Position numbers and translations under genes: made by a program. The notes under the pieces were generated by a model. It made no database searches, had not been told where the DNA came from, and worked only from the letters and a program-made list of their open reading frames with translations. Below are positions 16,760-25,562 of a stretch of 64,000 nt of DNA, piece by piece; within the stretch, counting starts at the first letter, position 1, and each line of letters opens with the position of its first letter. Source of the DNA: Virgibacillus litoralis (GTDB lineage Bacteria; Bacillota; Bacilli; Bacillales; Amphibacillaceae). Location: contig NZ_JAGGKK010000005.1 in assembly GCF_017873675.1 (NCBI RefSeq), forward strand, positions 1 to 64,000. Direction: 5' to 3'.

Positions 16760-17534
16760 TTGATAACTCTTCCTCTAAGACTTTTTTTATTTCACCTTCA
16801 AGTAAATCCATGACTTTCTTTTCATGTTCAATAACTGCTTGATCCTCACGCTTTCTTGGCCTTGGTATATCGACTTTAAAATCAGATATCACGCGGCCTG
16901 GACGCGTCCCCATCACAATGACTCGATCTGACAGTTTAATAGCTTCCTGGATACTATGCGTAACAAAGAGGATCGTTTTTTGTGTTTCCTGCCAAATTTT
17001 AATTAACTCATCCTGTAAAATATGCCGTGTCTGTTCATCTAACGCCCCGAACGGTTCATCCATTAATAAGACCTTCGGATCCATTGCGAGCGCCCGAGCA
17101 ATCGCAACACGCTGCTGCATTCCACCTGACAGTTCATAAATAAAGCTGTTTTTAAACCTGCTTAAGTGGACCATTTTAAGATAGTGATCCGCACGTTCAT
17201 TAGCTTCTTTTTTACTCATAATCCCTTTCAACGGGAAGGTAATGTTATCGCGAACATTGAGCCACGGGAATAAGGAAGGTTGCTGAAAAACCATACCGCG
17301 TTCTCGTCCGGCCTGTTTAATTTCCTTTTCCTGAAGCAAAATTGACCCTGACGTCGCGCTTTCAAGTCCTGCGATCATCGATAGTAAGGTAGATTTCCCA
17401 CAGCCAGAGGGTCCCAGAATAGACACGAATTCGTTTTCAGATACATTTATGTCAATATCGGAAAAAACGTCAAAAGATGACTGCTGCTCCTGATCTGCAA
17501 AGGTTTTTCCAACATGATTCAATTCAAGAAACAA
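16737..17534 (-). CDS. SsuB/TauB-type ABC transporter ATPase
   Basis: The 265-residue protein has Walker A GPSGCGKST, Q-loop MVFQQPSLFPWLNV, signature LSGGMQQR, Walker B VLLMDEPFGALDEQ and switch VTHSIQEAI, the pattern of nitrate/sulfonate importer ATPases. The start is TTG after AAGGAGGGAG. It is first in the operon and has a clear sigma-A promoter upstream. No S-box or T-box leader is present. Confidence 0.92.
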   Translation of the reverse strand: MFLELNHVGKTFADQEQQSSFDVFSDIDINVSENEFVSILGPSGCGKSTLLSMIAGLESATSGSILLQEKEIKQAGRERGMVFQQPSLFPWLNVRDNITFPLKGIMSKKEANERADHYLKMVHLSRFKNSFIYELSGGMQQRVAIARALAMDPKVLLMDEPFGALDEQTRHILQDELIKIWQETQKTILFVTHSIQEAIKLSDRVIVMGTRPGRVISDFKVDIPRPRKREDQAVIEHEKKVMDLLEGEIKKVLEEELSNEIQYSR

Positions 17535-17584
17535 TGAACTCCCTCCTTTTCATGACAATTCCTATCAACTAACTTGGTTATTAC

Positions 17585-17614
17585 AGTATACTCATCTTGC
17601 CTTGCATGTGTCAA
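17585..17614 (-). promoter_or_regulatory. Sigma-A promoter of the ssu-like operon
   Basis: On the minus strand TTGACA, 18 bases, then TATACT, about 50 bases before the ATPase start: a near-consensus housekeeping promoter. Confidence 0.7.
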
Positions 17615-17721
17615 TGGTTTTTGCACCTAAATTCAGAAGAAATCCCTACAACCAAAAACACGAATTACCAAATAAAATGATAATTCGTGTCTGCTACTAT
17701 TCAAAAATAATTTCTTTTTAA

Positions 17722-17752
17722 TAGGTGTGATTATTTAATTCTAATCACACCT
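17722..17752. terminator. Hairpin after the chromate transporter genes
   Basis: AGGTGTGATTA pairs with TAATCACACCT around a short AT loop. It lies between the chromate-transporter stop (17781) and the ssu-like operon and probably ends transcription from the right. Confidence 0.6.
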
Positions 17753-17780
17753 TTGCCTAATAAATTTTTCATTCTATTAA

Positions 17781-18308
17781 TTACAATAGTAAGCCGCCAT
17801 AAACCAACGTGGCTCCTATTACAAATGCTGGATGAACTTTCATTCTTTCTATTAATAGATAACTACTAATTACTATTAATGCAGTTTGCCAAAACCCTAT
17901 TCCTACGTATGATTCATGAAAAAAACGCCAAGCCATTACTCCAAGTAATATAGCAATAACCGGACGAACATATAGAGTCAGTCTTTTTACCTTACTGGAA
18001 TCTTTATATTTATAAAGAATACCCAATAACAAAATCATAATAATTAGCGAAGGTGCAACAGCAGCAAACACACCAATTACCGCACCTAAAATACCACCTT
18101 CATCATACCCAATATACCCTGCCATTTTAGTGGCAATAGGTCCTGGTAGTGAGTTTGCTAATGCCAGCATTTCACTGAACTCCTGAACGGACATCCACTC
18201 GTACCGTTTAACAACCTCATTTTCAACGAGGGGAATAGATGCTGGCCCACCACCATATCCAAGTACTCCTGGAATAAAAAAGGCTAAAAAGATGTGCCAG
18301 TATTTCAT
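17781..18308 (-). CDS. chrA: Half-size chromate transporter family protein (second of pair)
   Basis: The 175-residue membrane protein matches one CHR domain: GGGPASIPLVENEVV, WMSVQEFSEMLALANSLPGPIATKMAGYIGY. Short CHR proteins work as pairs of opposite topology; the partner is encoded immediately upstream with a 4-base overlap. The family exports chromate in characterised cases. Here it lies at the end of an operon for tricarboxylate-type uptake, so another anion is possible. Confidence 0.88.
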   Translation of the reverse strand: MKYWHIFLAFFIPGVLGYGGGPASIPLVENEVVKRYEWMSVQEFSEMLALANSLPGPIATKMAGYIGYDEGGILGAVIGVFAAVAPSLIIMILLLGILYKYKDSSKVKRLTLYVRPVIAILLGVMAWRFFHESYVGIGFWQTALIVISSYLLIERMKVHPAFVIGATLVYGGLLL

Positions 18309-18889
18309 GATTGTTCACCTTCCCTCTCCCTGTCAAGTTGTTCCGTGTTATTTACTTTGTCTTTTTTAACTAACGCAGCAATAAGTAATATTCCTATCAT
18401 TATACCTGGATGGACATTTAAAAAATATAACATTATAAAAATAACGATTGACATTGTTCCAGTCTGCAGCCAACCCATCCCTGTAATTGCTTTATGAAAA
18501 AACTGCCAAGTCAAAACTGCCAGCATCACACCAACAACTGGTATTACTGCCGAAGTCATCCCTTGTACCCAATTCAAATCCTTAACTGAAGATAATGAAG
18601 TCAGTAAAATTATCATCAATACAATAGTAGGTAAAATTGTGGCTAAAACAGCATTTAACATTCCCCAAAACCCAGAAACACGGTGTCCAATATATCCAGC
18701 CATTTTGGTTGCGATGGGACCAGGTAATGTGTTTCCTAATGCCAACAGATCACCAAAGTCCTCATCATTCATCCATTTGTATTTACCAACTACCTCTTTA
18801 TGAATTAATGGAATGGATCCTGGTCCTCCACCATACCCAAGCATTCCTACCCGAAAAAAGGCAATAAATAAATCCCAATGTTTTTTCAT
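18305..18889 (-). CDS. chrA: Half-size chromate transporter family protein (first of pair)
   Basis: The 194-residue protein carries the same CHR motifs as its neighbour (GGGPGSIPLIHKEVV, LPGPIATKMAGYIGH) and about five or six membrane segments. A TTG two codons upstream is in frame, but GAGAG is spaced for the ATG at 18889. The gap to the upstream gamma-glutamyltransferase gene is about 34 bases, suggesting one operon. Confidence 0.88.
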   Translation of the reverse strand: MKKHWDLFIAFFRVGMLGYGGGPGSIPLIHKEVVGKYKWMNDEDFGDLLALGNTLPGPIATKMAGYIGHRVSGFWGMLNAVLATILPTIVLMIILLTSLSSVKDLNWVQGMTSAVIPVVGVMLAVLTWQFFHKAITGMGWLQTGTMSIVIFIMLYFLNVHPGIMIGILLIAALVKKDKVNNTEQLDREREGEQS

Positions 18890-18923
18890 AGGCAAAACTC
18901 TCTTTGTAGATTATTTATAGCAA

Positions 18924-20537
18924 TTACCATGCTGCAACTGTTCCATCTGTCCTTGACTCTGTACCACCGATCAACACACCTGTATCAGGATCCCGCCAAA
19001 TAATTTGTCCACGACCGAAACTATTAGGTTGAAGTGCAATTCTCACATCATGATCTTTATCAGCTAATGCAGCAGCAAGATGGTGAGGAAATCTATGTTC
19101 TACCTCAACAGTCTTCTCCTTAATCCATTGCCAACGCGGTGCATCCAATGCTGCCTGTGGATTAAGATGAAAGTCAATTGTATTCATAATCACTTGAACA
19201 TGACCCTGAGGCTGCATAAATCCTCCCATTACACCAAATGGTCCAACTGCCTGATTATTCTTTGTTAAGAATCCTGGTATAATGGTATGATATGTTTTCT
19301 TACCGCCTTTCAAAGCATTTACGTGATTGGGATCCATCGAGAAGTTGTGACCCCGATTTTGCAAGGCTATCCCTGTCCCTGGTACAACAAGTCCTGAGCC
19401 AAATCCCATATAGTTACTTTGAATAAATGAAACCATATTACCTTCGTCATCAGCGGTTGCTAAATAAACAGTTCCACTTAGTGATGGTTCACCAGCTTTA
19501 GGTATATGTGCATTTTCATCAATGAGCTTTCTGCGTAATTCCCCGTATTCATCTGACAACATTTCTTCTGTTGTAAGTTCCATATGGCTTTCTTCTGTTA
19601 CATGCTTTTGACCATCCGCAAACGCTAATTTAATTGATTCAATTTGCTTATGGTAAGTATCTGCTGACTCCTTCTCCGGGAAATCAAATCCCTTTAAGAT
19701 ATTCAAAGCTTGAAGTGCTATAATACCTTGACCATTCGGTGGTATCTCCCACACATCATAACCTCGATAATTTACGTTGATTGGTTTCACCCATTCTGAA
19801 CGATGTTCTGCAAGATCTTCAGCGGATAAATAACCTCCATTTTCACTGGAAAAATTGCTGATTTTCTCTGCTAATTCACCACGATAAAATGATTCCGCAT
19901 TCGTTTCTGCTATTGAGCGTAAAGTCTCTGCGTGATCAAGCGATGACCATATTTCCCCAGTTTCAGGTGCCCTACCTTTTGGTGTAAATGTATCAAACCA
20001 ATTTAAAAAAACGTCATCCGTCAATTCTTCTTTGAAAACATTATAGGCATTTTTCCAATACTTACTTAACGTAGGTGAGACAGGGAAGCCGTCTGAAGCG
20101 TATGTAATCGCGGGCTCTAATACTTCCCTAAATGGAAGCTTCCCAAATTTTTCTGACAACTCAGCCCATGCCCCAGGTGTCCCGGGAACAGTAACTGGCG
20201 TCCACCCATACTTAGGAATATCATCGTAACCAGTATCCTTTACAGCATCAATTGTAATACTTTTAGGTGATCGGCCACTTCCATTCAAGCCATGTAATTC
20301 ACCTTTTGTCCAAACTAAGGCAAAGGCATCCCCGCCAATTCCATTAGAAGTTGGCTCTACAACCGTCAGACACGCTGCTGTAGCAATTGCAGCATCAATA
20401 GCATTTCCACCTTTTTTTAGAATCGCTAGTCCTGCCTGAGATGCAAGAGGCTGAGATGTTGAAACCATGCCGTTCTTTGCATATACTGCATTACGTGTAT
20501 TTTGATATGGATAGGACTGATGGTTAATTGAATACAT
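18924..20537 (-). CDS. ggt: Gamma-glutamyltransferase family protein (cytoplasmic type)
   Basis: The 537-residue protein has the Ntn-hydrolase GGT layout. The large subunit has QAGLAILKKGGNAIDAAIA and EPTSNGIGGDAFALVW. The autoprocessing site is near SLSGTVYLATADDEGNMVSF, followed by QSNYMGFGSGLVVPGTGI and LNPQAALDAPRW in the small subunit. There is no signal peptide, as in Bacillus YwrD-type proteins. AGGGGAGTG-like sequence favours the ATG at 20537 over a TTG five codons upstream. It follows tctA by 34 bases, suggesting the imported substrate is a gamma-glutamyl compound (inference). Confidence 0.9.
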   Translation of the reverse strand: MYSINHQSYPYQNTRNAVYAKNGMVSTSQPLASQAGLAILKKGGNAIDAAIATAACLTVVEPTSNGIGGDAFALVWTKGELHGLNGSGRSPKSITIDAVKDTGYDDIPKYGWTPVTVPGTPGAWAELSEKFGKLPFREVLEPAITYASDGFPVSPTLSKYWKNAYNVFKEELTDDVFLNWFDTFTPKGRAPETGEIWSSLDHAETLRSIAETNAESFYRGELAEKISNFSSENGGYLSAEDLAEHRSEWVKPINVNYRGYDVWEIPPNGQGIIALQALNILKGFDFPEKESADTYHKQIESIKLAFADGQKHVTEESHMELTTEEMLSDEYGELRRKLIDENAHIPKAGEPSLSGTVYLATADDEGNMVSFIQSNYMGFGSGLVVPGTGIALQNRGHNFSMDPNHVNALKGGKKTYHTIIPGFLTKNNQAVGPFGVMGGFMQPQGHVQVIMNTIDFHLNPQAALDAPRWQWIKEKTVEVEHRFPHHLAAALADKDHDVRIALQPNSFGRGQIIWRDPDTGVLIGGTESRTDGTVAAW

Positions 20538-20571
20538 ATAATCACTCCCCAAATTATAAATTTTAATTTAA

Positions 20572-22059
20572 TTAGACAATCTGTTTTTTACTCTTATTGT
20601 TACTGTATATTCCATATGCCATTGATAGCATTGCCAGAATAATTAATACTGCAGATATTGGTCGTGTGAAAAAAACCAATAAATTAGGCTCTAACGATAT
20701 TGCTTGACGCAAATTAGACTCAACCATCGGTCCTAATATTATCCCTAATATAAAGGGTGGCAAAGGAAATTTATTAACCTTCATCCAATAACCAATTAAG
20801 CCAAATAATAATAGAACCCAAACGTCAAAAATTCGATTGTTAACAGCAAAACTACCAAGTACACACAGTAATAAAACAATTGGGACTAAGTAATGAAATG
20901 GAATTTTATTAATCTTTAAGAATATTTTAATTCCAAAACTTTGTACGGCCAACATTAAAAATGCCGCTAGGAAAAATGAAATAAATACACCATTAGCCAA
21001 AATTGGTTGATTTTCCATAAGTAAAGGCCCCGGTTGAATACCATGAATTATTAAAGCACCCAGCATCATTGCAGTTACAGCATCACCAGGGATACCGAAT
21101 GCCATCATTGGAACAAGCGCTCCACCAACTGATGAGTTATTGGCGGATTCAGCTGCGATAACCCCATCTTTCGTACCTTTACCAAACTTAGAAGGGTTCT
21201 TGGAAAACTTTTTAGCAACATCATAGCTTAAAATGTTCGCAATACTACCGCCTGCTGCTGGTAATATCCCTACAAATGTACCAATCAAACCTGATCTAAT
21301 CACATTTCCAGCTGACTTCCACATATCTTTAATAACTTTTACAAATGGATAAGTTACATCTGTATTTTTATCAATATTCAAAGGTTTGGGAGGATTTTTA
21401 ATATCATTCATTAACTGGGAGAATGCAAACAGACCAATTAACACAGGTAAAAAATTAAATCCAGCTAACAACTCACTAAAACCAAACGTGAATCTTGGTA
21501 TCCCCATTAGTGGACCTGAGCCAACCAGCGCGAACATTATTCCTAGAATCCCTGAAATTAACCCTTTTATTAACGAACCTTCGCTCAAACTTGCTATTGC
21601 ACTAATCCCAAATAACATTAATGCAAACATTTCCCAAGGTCCAAATTCAAGAGCCCATTCAGCCAAAATTGGCGCCATGAAAATCAGTATTATGCCCGAT
21701 ATAATGGAACCAATAAAAGACGACCATAATCCGATAGCTAATGCCTTTCCTGGTTCTCCATTCTTTACCATGGGGTACCCATCAAAGGTAGTTGCCATAG
21801 CAGATGGTGTTCCAGGGATACCAAGGAGGCTAGCCGTTATGAGCCCCCCGGAACTCCCTCCTACCTGGACACCCATCATTAGCGCAATACCATTTATTGG
21901 ATCCATACTAAAACTAAAAGGTAACGTAAGTGCAACCCCCATTGTTATGGTAAACCCTGGAATACTTCCGACAATTATGCCTGCCACAACACCAATTAAG
22001 AGAATGGAAATCGTTTGAAAGTTCAAGATGGTTTCAAAACTTAAAAGTATATCTTCCAT
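20572..22059 (-). CDS. tctA: Tripartite tricarboxylate transporter, large membrane subunit TctA
   Basis: The 495-residue membrane protein has about eleven to twelve helices and TctA signatures GSIPGFTITMGVALTLPF, GSSGGLITASLLGIPGTPSA, TFDGYPM and AMMLGALIIHGIQPGPLL. It forms the ion-driven channel of a TTT transporter with TctB and the binding protein TctC, all encoded here. Confidence 0.93.
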   Translation of the reverse strand: MEDILLSFETILNFQTISILLIGVVAGIIVGSIPGFTITMGVALTLPFSFSMDPINGIALMMGVQVGGSSGGLITASLLGIPGTPSAMATTFDGYPMVKNGEPGKALAIGLWSSFIGSIISGIILIFMAPILAEWALEFGPWEMFALMLFGISAIASLSEGSLIKGLISGILGIMFALVGSGPLMGIPRFTFGFSELLAGFNFLPVLIGLFAFSQLMNDIKNPPKPLNIDKNTDVTYPFVKVIKDMWKSAGNVIRSGLIGTFVGILPAAGGSIANILSYDVAKKFSKNPSKFGKGTKDGVIAAESANNSSVGGALVPMMAFGIPGDAVTAMMLGALIIHGIQPGPLLMENQPILANGVFISFFLAAFLMLAVQSFGIKIFLKINKIPFHYLVPIVLLLCVLGSFAVNNRIFDVWVLLLFGLIGYWMKVNKFPLPPFILGIILGPMVESNLRQAISLEPNLLVFFTRPISAVLIILAMLSMAYGIYSNNKSKKQIV

Positions 22060-22075
22060 GACTAGTTACTCCCCT

Positions 22076-22555
22076 TTAAAACAACACTCCTGTTGGAAGA
22101 AAAACCGACAGTGCATTTTGGAAAACAAAATATAGAACTGTAGTAAATACAGTAAACCCTAAAAAGACAGCCCATAACTTTTGTTTGTTATTCGCTAGTA
22201 CAAAATATAATGAAATCATAAACAAAATAGATGAAACAAAGTAACCAATATAACTAAGAAGAAAAACGTATAGTCCAAATAAGACAAACGTTAAAATCAC
22301 CTTTTTATTTTCACGGAGAACCATCTTAAGAGAAAAGTTTAATTTAGAATCATCCTCTTGCTTCATTCTGTAAATACTATTCACTAACAAACATAAACTC
22401 AATAAAGTAAGTATCCCAATCACTATATTTGGGAATAAATCAGCTTCAGTCTTACCAAGGTTTCGATCTGTAATTAAAGAGGAACCATAATAAGCAAAAC
22501 CACAAAAGATCAAAATTACTACTGCATTAATAAGATCGCGTTTTGCTTTTAACAT
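22076..22555 (-). CDS. tctB: Tripartite tricarboxylate transporter, small membrane subunit TctB
   Basis: The 159-residue protein has four predicted membrane helices and the usual TctB length and position between tctC and tctA, 16 bases from each. Sequence conservation in this family is low, so the call rests mainly on topology and context. AGGGAGG precedes the ATG. Confidence 0.88.
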   Translation of the reverse strand: MLKAKRDLINAVVILIFCGFAYYGSSLITDRNLGKTEADLFPNIVIGILTLLSLCLLVNSIYRMKQEDDSKLNFSLKMVLRENKKVILTFVLFGLYVFLLSYIGYFVSSILFMISLYFVLANNKQKLWAVFLGFTVFTTVLYFVFQNALSVFLPTGVLF

Positions 22556-22570
22556 AATGAATCCTCCCTT

Positions 22571-23551
22571 TTATTCTGCAAGCAAACCACTTTTCTCAAG
22601 TGACTCTTTCATATCTGCTTCATTTTTCTCTAAGAACTCAACATACTCTTCCGTTCCCTTGAAGTTAACATCTGTGCCTAATTCATCCATTTTCGTTTTG
22701 AAAGAATCACTGTTTGCTACTTCTTTGAGGGCATTACTAAGCTTTTCAACGATTTCTTCTGGTGTACCTTTTGGTGCTACAAGACCTCTATTTGTAGCAG
22801 ATTCTACATCAATTCCTTGTTCTTTAAGTGTTGGTAGATCCGGAAGTACTTCGCTTCTTTCCCCACCAGTATAGCCAAGCAGTTTCATCCGGTCGTCTTC
22901 CAAATAATCCTTCCCGGCTAAGACGGAAACGCCACCTAAATCTACATCATTACCAACAACCGCCTTCATTCTTTTGGCCGTTCCATCGTAGCCAACGATA
23001 TTGAAATCCACACCTGCAGCAGTTTCAATCAAAGCTGGTTCCAATTGTGAGGTAGAGCCAATTGAAGCGGCATATGAAATCTCCCCTGGATTTTCTTTTG
23101 CGTATTGTATAACATCCTCCATTGAATTCCAAGGACTGTCCGGATGTGTTGCAACAGCATCGTATGTTGATGTCATTAATGAGATGGGTTCAAAATCAAA
23201 ATAACCAAAATCTGATTGACCAGTAAGCTGAGACATTGCAACCGAATCATGGATTGAAAGAAGTGTATAACCATCGTTGTCTGCATTTAATGCTTGCTGT
23301 GCACCTACAACGCCACTTCCACCCGCAATATTCTTCACAACGACTTCAGTGTCAAGGATTGTTTCCAGCTCTTTAGCAATTAACCTGTTAACAGCATCCG
23401 TATCACCACCAGCATCCCATGGGACTATTATCTGAATCGATTTACTCGGGTAATCACTTCCTTGAGCCTCGCTAGAAGTATCTGAACTACATGCAGATAG
23501 AGCGACAATTACTATTAAACTTAATAAAGCAATATTAATAATTCTCTTCAA
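22571..23551 (-). CDS. tctC: Tripartite tricarboxylate transporter binding lipoprotein TctC
   Basis: The 326-residue precursor has a lipobox (VALSACSS) and Bug/TctC features: PSKSIQIIVPWDAGGDTDAVNR, VVVKNIAGGSGVVGAQQAL, LLSIHDS and a C-terminal LVAPKGTPEEIVEKL. Start is TTG after AGGAGG. It captures an organic anion outside the membrane for TctAB. It is first in an apparent tctCBA-ggt-chrA-chrA operon, divergent from an Lrp-type regulator. Confidence 0.92.
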   Translation of the reverse strand: MKRIINIALLSLIVIVALSACSSDTSSEAQGSDYPSKSIQIIVPWDAGGDTDAVNRLIAKELETILDTEVVVKNIAGGSGVVGAQQALNADNDGYTLLSIHDSVAMSQLTGQSDFGYFDFEPISLMTSTYDAVATHPDSPWNSMEDVIQYAKENPGEISYAASIGSTSQLEPALIETAAGVDFNIVGYDGTAKRMKAVVGNDVDLGGVSVLAGKDYLEDDRMKLLGYTGGERSEVLPDLPTLKEQGIDVESATNRGLVAPKGTPEEIVEKLSNALKEVANSDSFKTKMDELGTDVNFKGTEEYVEFLEKNEADMKESLEKSGLLAE

Positions 23552-23839
23552 TTTAATTCCTCCTATTTTTAAACTTTAATTCACATTCCTTTAAGAAACT
23601 AGAAGATTTTTCAGAACCTCCTCGCTAAATTTTGATAATATTTTTATTATTTGGTAAATAATTAAATCCCATATTACAGAATAAACAATTTTCAGTCAAT
23701 ATATTTTTTGACAAAAATAAACCTTTATTTTAAAAAAGATTTCATTTATACTTTATATAGCCAATCAGACTATCATTTTGTATTAAAAAATATGAATAAA
23801 GTCTCATTTCGGAAATATGTCGAACAGGAGAAAAGACCT

Positions 23840-24289
23840 ATGAAACAAAACGAATTAGATCGTAAGCTTTTAGAAGAATTAATTAAAGATGGACGAATAT
23901 CTTACGTAGAGTTAGCGGAAAAGGTAGGACTATCACGTGTAGCTGTTAAGGATAGAATTCAAAACCTTAAGGATAAAGGGGTAATTGAGAACTTCACCGT
24001 TGCAATAAACTCAGAGAAGTTTGGAAAAAAAGTTTCCGCTTTTTTTGAAGTTGATGTTGAACCAAAACAACTTCAAGAAGTAGCGCAAAACCTTGCAGAT
24101 AACCCTAGTGTTGCAAGTATTTATCAAATGACTGGCCCAAGCACGTTACATATGCACGTTCTTGTGGAAGACTTTACAATGCTTGAGAATTTTATTAATA
24201 ACGAGTTGTATTCTGTGGAAGGTATTACACGAGTAGAGAGTCATGTGATACTGAAGCGATTTAAGAGTAGAGCAGGGTATAAGCTGTAA
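23840..24289 (+). CDS. Lrp/AsnC-family transcriptional regulator
   Basis: The 149-residue protein has an N-terminal AsnC-type helix-turn-helix (LLEELIKDGRISYVELAEKV, then SRVAVKDRIQNLKDKGVI) and a C-terminal RAM ligand domain (AFFEVDVEPKQ, ITRVESHVIL). An open frame extends 44 codons upstream, but AGGAG before the ATG at 23840 and the start of homology fix this start. It faces away from tctC across about 290 bases, and probably controls the transporter operon in response to an amino acid. Confidence 0.9.
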   Translation: MKQNELDRKLLEELIKDGRISYVELAEKVGLSRVAVKDRIQNLKDKGVIENFTVAINSEKFGKKVSAFFEVDVEPKQLQEVAQNLADNPSVASIYQMTGPSTLHMHVLVEDFTMLENFINNELYSVEGITRVESHVILKRFKSRAGYKL

Positions 24290-24340
24290 AGTCTGTAGGT
24301 GTTTTTGTGTCAATTTTCAATTGGTCAAAGATCAGAAATA

Positions 24341-24372
24341 GAAAAGCCCAGTTGCTTATGATCTGGGCTTTA
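24341..24372 (+). terminator. Terminator of the Lrp-type regulator gene
   Basis: AAAGCCCAG and CTGGGCTTT arms with T-rich tail. Confidence 0.75.
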
Positions 24373-24436
24373 TATCAACTAAATACTAGATTATAATGTT
24401 AACTCAACATTGTATCTATTAAATAAGAATGTAAGT

Positions 24437-24541
24437 CTATTCATTTTCATCCAAATACTTCAGAACACCCGGATGTATATACTCTTTTTCAAGCCCTTCC
24501 ACCATCGTATCCTTATTAAAATCCTTTACCAGTCTCTTCAT
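24437..24541 (-). pseudogene. C-terminal remnant of a TAXI-type TRAP binding protein
   Basis: A 34-codon minus-strand frame reads MKRLVKDFNKDTMVEGLEKE then YIHPGVLKYLDENE and stops. The HPGVLKYLDE ending resembles the last residues of TAXI-family solute receptors. No ribosome site or signal sequence precedes it, so it looks like the tail of a deleted gene. No other gene is seen in 24290-24682. Confidence 0.5.
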
Positions 24542-24640
24542 AAAAATAAAAGTCAATCTTTTTTTAACTAACTAATATATTTATCCCCTAAAATCCATCC
24601 TTAATATTATTCATACAAGAGAAGTACAAATACTTCTATT

Positions 24641-24675
24641 AAAAAAAGCGCCTATTCCGGAAAATAGGCGCTTTT
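24641..24675 (-). terminator. Terminator of the PP2C-like/CAP operon
   Basis: AAAAGCGCCTATT and AATAGGCGCTTTT arms around CCGGAA, directly after the phosphatase stop at 24683. Confidence 0.8.
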
Positions 24676-24682
24676 CTTATCT

Positions 24683-25543
24683 CTACAATTCAACCAAAAC
24701 CCCAGTCTTATCATCTCTCTGTTTCATTCGAGGATATTGGATACATTGCGGATCATCTTCTTCTCTTTTTTCCACTTCAGCCAATAACCCATCTAGACCA
24801 TCGTCAAAAGCTATTTCAGCAGTCTTACTCCACGCATTGATTTCATCCAATTCCGTCGGCAAAACCAGTCCGTCACTTAGTAAAAGAATTCCGGTAACTC
24901 GATTGAGCGGAATTCTTCCATACTCAATATAATCAAACGCCTTATCACTGCCATCAATAATGCTGTAACCATCGGCCGAATTAAGCTTATCCCGATTCCG
25001 TAGCAACGTAGGTTTAACCTTTTCCCGGAGGTCTTTTAGATCCAAATCATTTCCGCCCGCCTCACGTAACTTAACAACTTCATTAATCGCTACTTGATCC
25101 AGGTATTGTACCAGATCATAGGTAACAGTTCTTATTTCATTGTTTTCATATCTAAGGAACAACATGCAATCACCTGCATGAAAGTAGTCAAAAGCTAACC
25201 CATCTTGATCCAGTTGGATTGCGGCTACACCTGTTGAGCTTCTCTGCTTTTTTGGTATTTCATTAATACTGGGAGTCTTTAATTTTCTAAAACTAGTCTC
25301 ATAGTATTCCACAGCTTTTTCACTTAACTTCTCATTTGCTGCCTGCATACTTTCATAGAGAGAACTCACTTGTGTTACCTGCTTTAATTCTTCCTGTACA
25401 GCATGTGAAGCTAGATAGCCCGGCATTCCGTCCAACCCTGTTGCGCCATCAATAGCTGCAAAAATATGAGCATCTTCATTAATAACATGGGCATCCTCAT
25501 TAATAGCTCTATCGCCCTTTTTGTATATTTCTGTTACTTTCAA
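24683..25543 (-). CDS. PP2C-like serine/threonine phosphatase family protein
   Basis: The 286-residue soluble protein has PP2C features: NEDAHIFAAIDGATGL (metal-binding Asp residues), DYFHAGDCMLFLRYEN (GD motif) and GILLLSDGLVLP (SDG). It may dephosphorylate Ser/Thr-phosphorylated proteins, or be one of the variant forms with reduced activity. The likely start is TTG 25543 after GGGGAGG; a TTG six codons upstream overlaps that ribosome site. A 21-base tandem duplication gives the repeat INEDAHVINEDAH at the first metal-binding motif. The gene follows a CAP-domain gene by about 20 bases. Confidence 0.78.
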   Translation of the reverse strand: MKVTEIYKKGDRAINEDAHVINEDAHIFAAIDGATGLDGMPGYLASHAVQEELKQVTQVSSLYESMQAANEKLSEKAVEYYETSFRKLKTPSINEIPKKQRSSTGVAAIQLDQDGLAFDYFHAGDCMLFLRYENNEIRTVTYDLVQYLDQVAINEVVKLREAGGNDLDLKDLREKVKPTLLRNRDKLNSADGYSIIDGSDKAFDYIEYGRIPLNRVTGILLLSDGLVLPTELDEINAWSKTAEIAFDDGLDGLLAEVEKREEDDPQCIQYPRMKQRDDKTGVLVEL

Positions 25544-25562
25544 ATCAACTAACCTCCCCAAC

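Noticed and set aside
17535-17640. S-box (SAM) or T-box leader before the ssu-like operon
   Set aside because: The leader is only about 50 bases from promoter to start and has none of the conserved stems or motifs of either class.
21386-22018. Plus-strand open frame of 210 codons
   Set aside because: It is antisense to tctA, without ribosome site or recognisable domain, and its composition is that of a shadow frame.
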